Assembly (NCBI GenBank): GCA_902521645.1
Contig: CABYSN010000011.1
Location: forward strand, 1 to 34,532
Direction: 5' to 3'
DNA length: 34,532 nt
Source of the DNA: Planctomycetota bacterium
GTDB lineage: Bacteria; Planctomycetota; Phycisphaerae; Phycisphaerales; SM1A02
The position numbers and the translations under genes were made by a program. Below are positions 26,501 through 33,256 of this stretch, piece by piece. The notes beneath the pieces are model-generated. The model ran no database searches. It was not told the origin of the DNA and saw nothing but the letters and a program-made list of their open reading frames with translations. Position 1 is the stretch's first letter, and each line of letters starts with the position of its first letter.

Positions 26501-27270
26501 AGGCTCGGGCCGGCGCTGACGACGACGCCGAGCCGGCCGCTGGCCAGCCCCGACAGTTCCTCGATGCCGGAACCGAGTGCGTAGTGATCAACGTTCAGAA
26601 GTTCGTTTCGAACGGTTCCGGAACTTCGCATCAGGGTCGTGGTCATGGTCGTTCTGGCGGTGTTGATCGCATCGGTGAGCCGTCCGCTCATCACCCGGAC
26701 CTCGTCCTCGAACCCTGCAAGCGAGGGGGCATGTTCGAGAATCTTCGTACCGGCCACCATCTGCGTCTCGATGTCGTTGAAGCACCGGGAGAACTGCGCC
26801 TCGTCCTCCACGTCGGTGATCCACCGGAGAAATCTCGAATCCATCCACTTCGTGCAGTCGATGGACGAAAGCACCGTGCGAAGTCGTGCGACATCGGGTT
26901 CGCAGACCAGGACGACGCCCGTTCCGTTCAGTCGATCGAGCAGTGCTTGGACATGGTGACCCACGCCGAATCCGAAAGCGAGCACGCAGGCGGTTTCAGC
27001 GGGATCGATTCGTTCGGCCCATTGACGCGCTTCCGACAATGGCTGGTGAAGACTCGCCAGACGACGACCATCCGCGACAAGGCCGACGGTGGCACCGTCG
27101 GCCGCGGTTCGGAATTCGAGCGGACACCCACTCGCACGCTCGATTCGCGCGGCGACCTCAGGGGAGGACCGCCCGATCGAAGCGAGATTGCGCTTGAGAA
27201 TCTCATTCAGAACGACGCCCGCGTTGGATCCGGGCGTCTCTGGATGGCTGTCTCTGTCGTTTGAGGACAC
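23557..27270 (-). CDS. Maf-type glycosyltransferase fused to SpsF-like and radical-SAM-like domains
   Basis: A 1237-residue protein with at least three parts. Residues 1 to about 440 match Maf/DUF115 motility-associated glycosyltransferases, which put nonulosonic acids on flagellin. Motifs are FGFGVGHH (99-106) with CEPD about 20 residues on, VVVSAGPSLQ (S252-L257), IIAAQTTLRPLL and IKPHFVTALDYH. A helical linker runs to about 670. Residues 680-930 look like an SpsF-type nucleotidyltransferase: CAFIPVDPLKGG, then GSRRSLRK (695-702), LLDSIVLLVPDD and a late GPDWPL. Residues 961-1237 resemble a radical-SAM plus SPASM fold (GVGDP from 1013, VVSVELNADTPETYRKVMG, GNVERFSILELW), but the CX3CX2C ligands are absent. 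The start is a GTG with only a weak SD, and the 3' end overlaps neuA. Maf assignment is firm, SpsF-like moderate, radical-SAM-like good at fold level. Confidence 0.8.
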   Translation of the reverse strand: MSSNDRDSHPETPGSNAGVVLNEILKRNLASIGRSSPEVAARIERASGCPLEFRTAADGATVGLVADGRRLASLHQPLSEARQWAERIDPAETACVLAFGFGVGHHVQALLDRLNGTGVVLVCEPDVARLRTVLSSIDCTKWMDSRFLRWITDVEDEAQFSRCFNDIETQMVAGTKILEHAPSLAGFEDEVRVMSGRLTDAINTARTTMTTTLMRSSGTVRNELLNVDHYALGSGIEELSGLASGRLGVVVSAGPSLQKNMKMLGRKGVRDRCMIIAAQTTLRPLLDAGIKPHFVTALDYHHISKRFYEGLTRKDVEGITLVGLPQAHPIIADSWPGAVRWCRAIVLERILGRTGPDFESLESSSTVAHLSYHLARHLGCDPVALIGQDLGFTDGLYYARGTAIDDVWSTELNPFNTIAKMEWERIVRHRGMLHRLEDINGRSILTDRQMLTYLRRFETYFTDDVQKGLSVIDASEGGVRKASTEVATLQSTLRAHASRDQEPIGPVPMPDVSSHEDRSERIHSRLTDLLQDVRSLNGVSRDTAALLERLDECLDQEARSGRIFKSIEEKRHAVDGLPDAFEFVSQVNQLGAFKRYLADRRIDIQASDDPVEMQRLQIRRDLVNVRFLEQAGEDAAEMLEDSIRLLDPKSFGSFESSKRHDRIEEPPVELEQVVERPTRKVCAFIPVDPLKGGAGSRRSLRKSIFSQSVLQSTLERVGSSRLLDSIVLLVPDDCDLIDELDLSRVMIPVMIERCGDSAHGPEHEVILAARMFADRCWRGGIAGMTVFDENLSAEFTAAVMAREDIHGAIICGPDWPLVEVLGQGGIDSLIERWREHGGRQEFVFTQAPPGLGACLASAELIGRLAPKNRLATFGAMLGYRPERPEHDPIAREGNVPIDAQVRGSQLRGIYDSPRCRLRIRRALQPFMQSGVDDSMQLSNREIVDQLETMRRGGLPSFTPRHVQIELCTGRLSSGSCSPHRYGTIQREPMTESRFKRIVSEIGDGNDSLVTLGGVGDPLQHPRCLDFISMARDAGVLGVHVRTELQCSTELVRKLSDSGASVVSVELNADTPETYRKVMGHDGYAMVMANMEELIRCRRAVLGSGPGALALPWIVPRIQRCFETYEDIEPFFERWQRVLGTPVIDPQTVIDPLEEDGLHGLADASNPPRVMISECFRRMTIHSDGWVPSSELDLSGTRTVGNVERFSILELWRRVIQERRRALRDDGPNAFQLRTYQP

Positions 27271-27409
27271 GTTGAACTGCCTTGCAATGCATGAATGAAA
27301 AACGTCAGGCGAACAGCCCCGGTGCCGACCTGAGGAATACGATTCCAGATAGAGTAATTATCGGTCCCCAGTGCGTCGAAACTGGAAAACATGATCCCTG
27401 GAGTCACTC
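27271..27409. other. Divergent intergenic region upstream of the Maf operon
   Basis: The largest non-coding stretch in the window (139 bp), between divergent starts. It holds an AT-rich island at about 27350-27362 (TAGAGTAATTATC) that could contain a -10 for the plus-strand gene. No -35 or repeat is convincing on either strand, so the promoter of the nonulosonic operon is not identified. Confidence 0.4.
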
Positions 27410-27982
27410 ATGAGCCACTACCTGCTTGAGAATCCCTGGCCCGTCGGGATCGTTTCAGGCACGGTCGGCGTTTTCCTTCTCCTGAGCTTCTTCCGGACCG
27501 GAGAGACCCGCCTGTTGCTCGCCAGCCTCGTGGCGATCTTCATCGCCGGCCTGGTCTTCTGTCTTGACGCCTTGATCACGACCCCGGCGGAACACGGACA
27601 GAGAGTCGTTTCCGAGCTGGTCGACGCCGCCGAAATCGGCGATGTCGAAGGCATGCTGGAACGAATCGCTCCGAATGCCTCACTCCATCTGGGCAGCGTG
27701 ACGAGCCCGGGAAGACCGTTCTCCGCGCTCGAGGAATCCTTTCAAACCCTTTCGGGACGAAATCGGATCACGGAAAACTGGGTGGTGCGACTCGACGGTG
27801 AATCCGACGGCGCCGGTGGTGCTCTGGTCTTCCTGTCCTGCAGAACCGCGACCGGCAACAGCTACGGACTCGTTCCCACCACCTGGTCATTTGAAATCGA
27901 ACCTGATGACACGGGTGCGTGGATGATCAGACGGGTCGTGTTCAAATCCTTGATGGGACGGATTCCGGAACGAGCGCTCTGA
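27410..27982 (+). CDS. Membrane protein with NTF2/SnoaL-like C-terminal domain, function unknown
   Basis: A 190-residue protein not recognised as a named family. Two hydrophobic helices at about residues 10-28 and 34-56 are followed by a soluble alpha+beta domain. That domain (VVSELVDAAEIGDVEGMLERIAPNA, then WVVRLDGESDGAGGALVFLSC and TTWSFEIEPDDTGAWMIRRV) looks like the NTF2/SnoaL cone fold by pattern, though this is only an impression. The ATG at 27410 has CTGGAG 6 nt upstream as a ribosome-binding site. It is divergent from the Maf operon and ends 10 bp from the convergent secreted-protein gene. Confidence 0.65.
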   Translation: MSHYLLENPWPVGIVSGTVGVFLLLSFFRTGETRLLLASLVAIFIAGLVFCLDALITTPAEHGQRVVSELVDAAEIGDVEGMLERIAPNASLHLGSVTSPGRPFSALEESFQTLSGRNRITENWVVRLDGESDGAGGALVFLSCRTATGNSYGLVPTTWSFEIEPDDTGAWMIRRVVFKSLMGRIPERAL

Positions 27983-27992
27983 GAAGAGGGCT

Positions 27993-30662
27993 TCAGTCCA
28001 TCTCATCCGAAGCGGGTTCCGCCACCAGAATCGAATCGACGTTCCGGTTGATGGGAAGCTCGCGCACCAGATAACCGTCCGACTCGAGCTGAGAGAGACC
28101 CACCATGATGTCACGACCGAAGAGACTGTCCTGACCACCGGGGTAGTAGAACGTCCTGGTGACCGTCTCCCCGGGGAGAATCTCGGGCATCGCCTTGCGC
28201 ATCGGAGCGAACCCGACGGCGGAACAGAATGCCTCCAGAAGCAGGGAACTGGTTCCGCTGTTGTAGGCGGAGACCGTGACCAGCAGACCGTCTTCACGTC
28301 CACTTGAATCATGCGACAGTCGCCAGGAGCTTTCGAGATCCATCCGGCTGGAGCGCACGTGCGTGGGCACGAGCAATTGTGCGACCCGGTCTCGTGCACC
28401 GATGATCTCCGCATTCAGTCGCAGATCGAGTTCGCCGTCCGTCTGCGTGCGGGGGAAGGTGAATTCGAAGGCCACGTCTTCATGGTCACCTGGTTGAATG
28501 GTGACGCGCCGGCTCAGAGGTTGAAAACGGAAGTTGGCGGGTCCGACCGGGCGAAGACGGACTTCGATCGGCTCGGACCAGGGATTGTGAAGAGTGAAGG
28601 CGCATTCATGCACGCCCGTGGAGGCCTCGATGAATGCAGGTGTCATCGAGGCTTCGGCGCGAAATCGGGCGATGTTCTGATCGAATCCGGTGATGAAGAC
28701 CGGGGCATCATCGATCTGAATGAGTCGTGATCCGGGCACGTCGGGCGGCGATGTACTGGTTCCATCGATGGAAGTGATCCGAACGTCCCCGAATTCGGGA
28801 GAGAGCTCCATCGTGGCCGAGTCTTCCACCGCCCAGGCCACGATCATGGGTTCTTCGGACTCGCCCTTGAGCAGATAGGCATGCACGCCTCGACCGAGCG
28901 GGACGGGAATCTGCGGACCACGAGCGGAGAGACGTGATGCGATCGTGTGGAAGACGTAGCCGGAAGCATCCAGTCCCTTGAGCATGACGGGACCCGTCGC
29001 CTGATTCCATGGCGCGTGCAATTCCAGATAGTCGGCACCGCGAGACCAGGCCTCCACCAGGTTCCGAGCCACCCGGGTGGCTCGCACCCGGTCATTCTCG
29101 ACCATCTCGCCCGGATCGATCACCAGGACCGAGTTGGAATCGAAATGTCCGGGGGACACGACATCGGAGTCGGCGAGCGAGCGGATCGAAACGAGTTCGG
29201 TCTCGAGCTCACTCGTGGTTTTCAGAAAGGGACTCGCTTCGAGAAGAGCGACATCGAGCTCCAGGATCGGTGCTGCCACGAATTGGCGGGCACGCTGATC
29301 GATCTCATCGAGCGCTTCGCCGACGGGACGAACGTCCGATCGATCGGACGTGTCGACACGCCACCGGGAGACCTCGTCACCGTACTGAGCCATCCAACTG
29401 GAAAGCAGATCAAGCACGGTGTCGTCTCCACGACCGATCATCTCCAGAACGCCGTCATCACCGCCCCGTCCGGAATTCTCGAGAGTGAGATCGGAGGGTA
29501 GACCGGAAAGCTCGAAGACCGGCTCGATTCCGACGGCATGAAGGGCGTCGACCAACTCATCCATTCCTCTGGAACGCTCGGAATCGAGACGAGCCGGGAG
29601 ACCCGACTGCCAGACTGGAAGGGAGATGTAATCCGGTCGCAGAACGGAGGCGAATTCCAGTTCCGATTGGGAAAGTCCGTCGAAACCATCGGCGAAGGAC
29701 ATCCCGAAATGCGGCGCACCGTATGCGAGGTTCGCCGGATTCGATTCAGGCAGAATCGCGATCGCCTGACCCTCCCTGGCAAGAAGCGTCTCGCCATCGA
29801 GCAATGAAAGCTCTCCTCGATACCAGCCGACAGGCAGATCATCGAAGGGCAGAGTGAGATTGGTCCTTCCCCGCGAGATGGGTTGTCGACGTTCTGCACG
29901 AAGCGTTCCATCGATGTCGTAGACGCTGAGCAGCGCGGTCAAGGAACCGGTCGCAAGGTCGTTGAGAGAAGCCATCAAGGACGGTCGATCGGGAAGTCGG
30001 GTGACACCGGATGCCGGTCGAGCGGTGAGGGTCATGCGTGGAAGCTGCCACACCTCGATCTCATCGAACCAGACGTTGCCGGAAAGATCCGGTCGTGCAT
30101 CCTGCTTGAGATGAAGCTCGAAGGTCAGATCGGCTGCGGACTGGACGTCGGTCGGAGGTCGAACCGAGAGCATCGTCCAGGCTCCGTCCGTGCGAATCGG
30201 AAGGGATTCACGCTTGGTTCCGGGGATCTCCTTGCCTTCGAGATCATGGAGGCGCACCACCAGCGAGGCGCCGGCGCGAGCCAGGCCCTCAGTGCGGACA
30301 CGAACTCGCACTTCATACTCACTCTGCGGGTAGATCGGAATCCGAGCCGTTGGAACCGCCACCGCGATCGAAGCCCCATCGACCTTGAATCCAAGAGACC
30401 ACGCACCGGAGAATGCCACCGAGTCATCGACGCCGACCGAGCCGAAGGGGGGAAAACCGGGACGGCTGGTGACGGAGGAAAGCACCCGGAAGAACGGCGC
30501 GGGAAGCGGCGTGGGGAACGTCGCCGCTTCCTCGAAGCCGAAGAAGGCGACCTTTCGCTGTTGCGCCACAAGGGACCGTTCGGGCGAGACCGCCTCCTGA
30601 GCCGTGATCGGAGTCACGGCAAGGGTCAGAAACATCGAAATCAGGGTGAAAATGTGTTTCAT
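27993..30662 (-). CDS. Large secreted modular protein with jelly-roll and barrel-like domains
   Basis: An 889-residue exported protein of unknown family. The signal peptide MKHIFTLISMFLTLAVTPITA is followed by QE. Residues about 35-215 form a beta-rich domain like a carbohydrate-binding jelly roll, closing with NVWFDEIEVWQLP. A second beta domain lies near 215-310. Residues about 318-520 (GAPHFGMSFADG, then RPDYISLPVW and AVGIEPVFELSG) resemble an alpha/beta barrel of the glycoside-hydrolase kind, but catalytic acids are not assigned. Residues about 600-889 look like two Ig-like sandwiches (TIQPGDHEDVAFEFTFPRT). A polysaccharide-handling role is an inference. The start at 30662 is chosen by the signal peptide; the frame is open further upstream. 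GATAGT lies 6 nt before the ATG and there is no SD. Confidence 0.72.
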   Translation of the reverse strand: MKHIFTLISMFLTLAVTPITAQEAVSPERSLVAQQRKVAFFGFEEAATFPTPLPAPFFRVLSSVTSRPGFPPFGSVGVDDSVAFSGAWSLGFKVDGASIAVAVPTARIPIYPQSEYEVRVRVRTEGLARAGASLVVRLHDLEGKEIPGTKRESLPIRTDGAWTMLSVRPPTDVQSAADLTFELHLKQDARPDLSGNVWFDEIEVWQLPRMTLTARPASGVTRLPDRPSLMASLNDLATGSLTALLSVYDIDGTLRAERRQPISRGRTNLTLPFDDLPVGWYRGELSLLDGETLLAREGQAIAILPESNPANLAYGAPHFGMSFADGFDGLSQSELEFASVLRPDYISLPVWQSGLPARLDSERSRGMDELVDALHAVGIEPVFELSGLPSDLTLENSGRGGDDGVLEMIGRGDDTVLDLLSSWMAQYGDEVSRWRVDTSDRSDVRPVGEALDEIDQRARQFVAAPILELDVALLEASPFLKTTSELETELVSIRSLADSDVVSPGHFDSNSVLVIDPGEMVENDRVRATRVARNLVEAWSRGADYLELHAPWNQATGPVMLKGLDASGYVFHTIASRLSARGPQIPVPLGRGVHAYLLKGESEEPMIVAWAVEDSATMELSPEFGDVRITSIDGTSTSPPDVPGSRLIQIDDAPVFITGFDQNIARFRAEASMTPAFIEASTGVHECAFTLHNPWSEPIEVRLRPVGPANFRFQPLSRRVTIQPGDHEDVAFEFTFPRTQTDGELDLRLNAEIIGARDRVAQLLVPTHVRSSRMDLESSWRLSHDSSGREDGLLVTVSAYNSGTSSLLLEAFCSAVGFAPMRKAMPEILPGETVTRTFYYPGGQDSLFGRDIMVGLSQLESDGYLVRELPINRNVDSILVAEPASDEMD

Positions 30663-30668
30663 AGAGGA

Positions 30669-30674
30669 ACTATC
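30669..30674 (-). promoter_or_regulatory. -10-like GATAGT, 6 nt before the secreted-protein start
   Basis: Minus-strand GATAGT, spacer TCCTCT, ATG. Fits the leaderless pattern, with no SD. It lies in the 57-bp divergent region shared with the plus-strand gene at 30720, which has a similar but poorer GATAGG 6 nt before its ATG (30708-30713). Confidence 0.35.
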
Positions 30675-30719
30675 GGCGTTTGGCGGCGACTTCTCCCGTG
30701 GAATGCCGATAGGAATGTC

Positions 30720-31472
30720 ATGAGCGTAGCGACCGCACCGACTTTCGGCTCCCTGATGAGAATACTCCTGTTGACGATCGTTTTCGGCGGAGTCGTCGCT
30801 GTGACCATCTGGTACGGAATTCTGGATCGAGAGCGGGCCCTGAGGGCTGAAATCACGATGCTCGAGCAGAAGATGGACGCGGAAATCGAGACCAGGGATG
30901 CGATGATCGAACGGCTGGGAAGGACCAGCCGAATGGCACGGATCGAGATTCTCGACCAGAAATCGGACCTTGGAAACGAGGTGCTCAGCACGGATCTGCG
31001 TTTCATCGAGGTCGATGAGCAGGGTGCCGAACTGGGAAGACGGACATTCACGATTCCCGGCGATGTCCTGTTCATCGACGCGTGGACCGTTCGATTCGAT
31101 CATGAACAGGTCGCTCAGGGCGATCCCTTCGCGGGGAGAAGCCTCATTCTTCTGAGAAGAATCTATTCCGATCGGATGTCACCGCTCGAGGGACTGCCGA
31201 TCGACACGCCGGGAGGGGTGCCCGATGGCTATGCCCTCAGCGAGGAGGCGCGATTCGAACGTGCCGTCTGGCGGGGATTCTGGAAACTCGCCACCGATGC
31301 CGGTGAGGCGCGAAGACTCGGTGTCCGGGTTGCCCAGGGCGAGGCGGTCTACAAGCCCGTCAGAAGCGGACAGATCTTCGATCTGATCGCGGAGGCCTCA
31401 GGAGGCCTCACCATGATGCCGATCTCGGACGAGGACTCGACGCTCGCAGTGGTCGAGCCACTCTCCGACTGA
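30720..31472 (+). CDS. Single-pass membrane protein with coiled coil, function unknown
   Basis: A 250-residue protein of no recognised family. One membrane helix at about residues 13-33 (RILLLTIVFGGVVAVTIWYG) is followed at once by a heptad-like coiled coil to about residue 62. A periplasmic or cytoplasmic beta-rich domain of about 180 residues comes next, with VDEQGAELGRRTFTIPGDVLFIDAWTV and LILLRRIYSDRMSPLEG. The start at 30720 gives a short polar N-terminus before the helix; the frame is open far upstream, but that region is antisense to the secreted-protein gene. It is divergent from that gene and 21 nt upstream of ltaE, which has its own -10-like element. Function unknown. Confidence 0.7.
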   Translation: MSVATAPTFGSLMRILLLTIVFGGVVAVTIWYGILDRERALRAEITMLEQKMDAEIETRDAMIERLGRTSRMARIEILDQKSDLGNEVLSTDLRFIEVDEQGAELGRRTFTIPGDVLFIDAWTVRFDHEQVAQGDPFAGRSLILLRRIYSDRMSPLEGLPIDTPGGVPDGYALSEEARFERAVWRGFWKLATDAGEARRLGVRVAQGEAVYKPVRSGQIFDLIAEASGGLTMMPISDEDSTLAVVEPLSD

Positions 31473-31481
31473 TCGAAGTGC

Positions 31482-31487
31482 TACGAT
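31482..31487 (+). promoter_or_regulatory. -10-like TACGAT, 6 nt before the threonine aldolase start
   Basis: TACGAT, spacer TCCTGA, ATG at 31494, with no SD. A clean example of the leaderless arrangement. No -35 is evident. Confidence 0.45.
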
Positions 31488-31493
31488 TCCTGA

Positions 31494-32567
31494 ATGACCG
31501 ACAGCATCGATCTGCGCAGTGATACCGTCACCCGCCCCACTCAGGCGATGTACGCCGCCATGCATTCCGCCGAACTCGGCGACGACGTCCTGGGCGACGA
31601 CCCCACCATCAAGGCGCTCGAGCGAAAGATCGCGGATCTCCTCGGGAAGGAGGCCGCACTCTTCACGCCAAGTGGCACGATGGCGAATCAACTCGCGATC
31701 CGCTCCATCTGCGAAGGCGGTGATGAGATCATCGCGCATCGAGACAGCCACATCATCCACTACGAGACAGGTGGACCTGCCGCGCTTTCCGGCTGCATGA
31801 TCGCCGCGCTCGATGGACCGGGCGGGATCTTCACCGCGGAGGACATCAACGCGGTGATGCGAGGCATCGACGACCACAACCCGCATGACCGGATGCTCGT
31901 GGTCGAGAACACGCACAATCGTGGCGGCGGCATCCCGTGGCGTCTCGAAGATTTCGAAGACGTCGCCTTCCAGGCGAGACAACATGGACTGCATGTGCAT
32001 GTCGATGGAGCGAGGCTCTTCAATGCGGTGGCTGCATCGGGATACGACGCAAGGACATTCGCGACATCCGCGGACAGTGTCTCAGTCTGCTTCTCGAAGG
32101 GGCTGGGCGCACCGGTCGGTTCGGCCCTGGTCGGACCCGAAAAGATGATCCGCAGGGCACGTCGATTCAGAAAGATGCTGGGAGGTTCCATGCGTCAGGC
32201 CGGCATGCTGGCCGCGGCGGCGATCCACGCCCTCGACCATCATCTGGAGCGACTCGTGGAGGACCACGAGAATGCGAAGACACTCGCCCGCCAACTCAAG
32301 GACGTCCCCGGAATCACGCTCCGCCTGGAACCGGAGGCGACGCCGACCAACATGGTCTTCTTCACGCTCGATGAGACCGGACCCGACGCCGCGCGGTTCT
32401 GCGAGGAACTGGCCCGCGCCGGCGTCCAGATGATTCCGCTCGGTCCCTACACCGTCAGAGCCGTCACGCATCTCGATGCCAGCCACGAACAGATTCTGCA
32501 GGCCGCCGACATCTGCAGGACGGTCTCCGCTGCGCTCCACGCGGAAGCGGAGGGTGGTGGTCGATGA
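31494..32567 (+). CDS. ltaE: Low-specificity L-threonine aldolase (PLP enzyme)
   Basis: PLP-dependent enzyme that cleaves L-threonine or allo-threonine to glycine and acetaldehyde, linking threonine, glycine and one-carbon metabolism. The 357-residue protein begins SIDLRSDTVTRPTQAMYAAM, has FTPSGTMANQLAI at 57-69, HIIHYETGG, VENTHNRGGG, VHVDGARLFNA (Asp171 to pyridine N) and CFSKGLGAPVGS with the Schiff-base Lys202. All are family hallmarks and the length is normal. It leads a coupled operon: its TGA overlaps the next ATG (ATGA). The ATG has TACGAT 6 nt upstream and no SD. Confidence 0.93.
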   Translation: MTDSIDLRSDTVTRPTQAMYAAMHSAELGDDVLGDDPTIKALERKIADLLGKEAALFTPSGTMANQLAIRSICEGGDEIIAHRDSHIIHYETGGPAALSGCMIAALDGPGGIFTAEDINAVMRGIDDHNPHDRMLVVENTHNRGGGIPWRLEDFEDVAFQARQHGLHVHVDGARLFNAVAASGYDARTFATSADSVSVCFSKGLGAPVGSALVGPEKMIRRARRFRKMLGGSMRQAGMLAAAAIHALDHHLERLVEDHENAKTLARQLKDVPGITLRLEPEATPTNMVFFTLDETGPDAARFCEELARAGVQMIPLGPYTVRAVTHLDASHEQILQAADICRTVSAALHAEAEGGGR

Positions 32568-33256
32568 CCCAGCCGAATGAAGCGATCGGTGTCATCTTCG
32601 ACATGGACGGAACGCTGACCGACAGCCACGATGCTCACTACAAGTCGTGGAAATCGACCATGGATGACCATGGCATCGCATACGGACCGTCGGATTTCAT
32701 CAGGGACTTCGGACGGAGAAACCCCGAGATCATCGCGGAGAACTGGGAACGCTCCGGGAAGACCGTCCCGGACGAAGCAGATGCCCGGATGATCGCCGAT
32801 GAAAAGGAGGCCGCCTTTCGGACGATCATCGCCGAAGCCTTTCCGGAGATGCCAGGGGCACGGGAGATGATGCGCGGCTTGCACGACGCAGGCTTTCACC
32901 TCGCGATCGGATCGAGCGCTCCGAAGGAGAACATCGAACTGTGCAACCAGGAACTCGGGATCGAGACGCTCCTGGATGCCATCGTCTGCGGGTGCGATGT
33001 GAAGAACGGCAAGCCGGAGCCGGATGGTTTCCTGCTGGCCGCGGAGAGACTGGGATGCCCGCCGGGGCGATGCATCGTGGTGGAAGACGCCGCCGCCGGA
33101 ATCGAAGCCGCCCATCGAGCCGGCATGCCTGCGATCGGCATCGTCTCCACCGGACACGACGCGACGGACCTCGCCGAAGCGGAGCAGGTCATCCATGAAT
33201 TGAAGGAACTGACACCGGAACTTCTTTCCGGTCTTGTGAAGGGACACCACCAATGA
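32564..33256 (+). CDS. HAD phosphatase / beta-phosphoglucomutase-like
   Basis: A 230-residue HAD-superfamily protein of the subfamily that includes beta-phosphoglucomutase and 2-deoxyglucose-6-phosphatase. Motif I is IFDMDGTLTDS (D13, D15), the helical cap follows, motif II is IGSSAP, and the KPEPDGFLLAAERLG and VVEDAAAGIEAAHRAGM blocks carry motifs III and IV. It could hydrolyse a sugar phosphate or another small phosphoester; the substrate is not clear. The ATG overlaps the ltaE stop (ATGA), and its own stop overlaps the aminopeptidase start in the same way. The link with threonine aldolase and a peptidase suggests a housekeeping salvage or repair role, but that is a guess. Confidence 0.85.
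   Translation: MTQPNEAIGVIFDMDGTLTDSHDAHYKSWKSTMDDHGIAYGPSDFIRDFGRRNPEIIAENWERSGKTVPDEADARMIADEKEAAFRTIIAEAFPEMPGAREMMRGLHDAGFHLAIGSSAPKENIELCNQELGIETLLDAIVCGCDVKNGKPEPDGFLLAAERLGCPPGRCIVVEDAAAGIEAAHRAGMPAIGIVSTGHDATDLAEAEQVIHELKELTPELLSGLVKGHHQ

Noticed and set aside
25702-27264. Long plus-strand open frame opposite the Maf domain (about 520 codons)
   Set aside because: Antisense to strongly conserved Maf motifs. Its composition is rich in Arg, Gly, Asp and His without any motif. Treated as a shadow.
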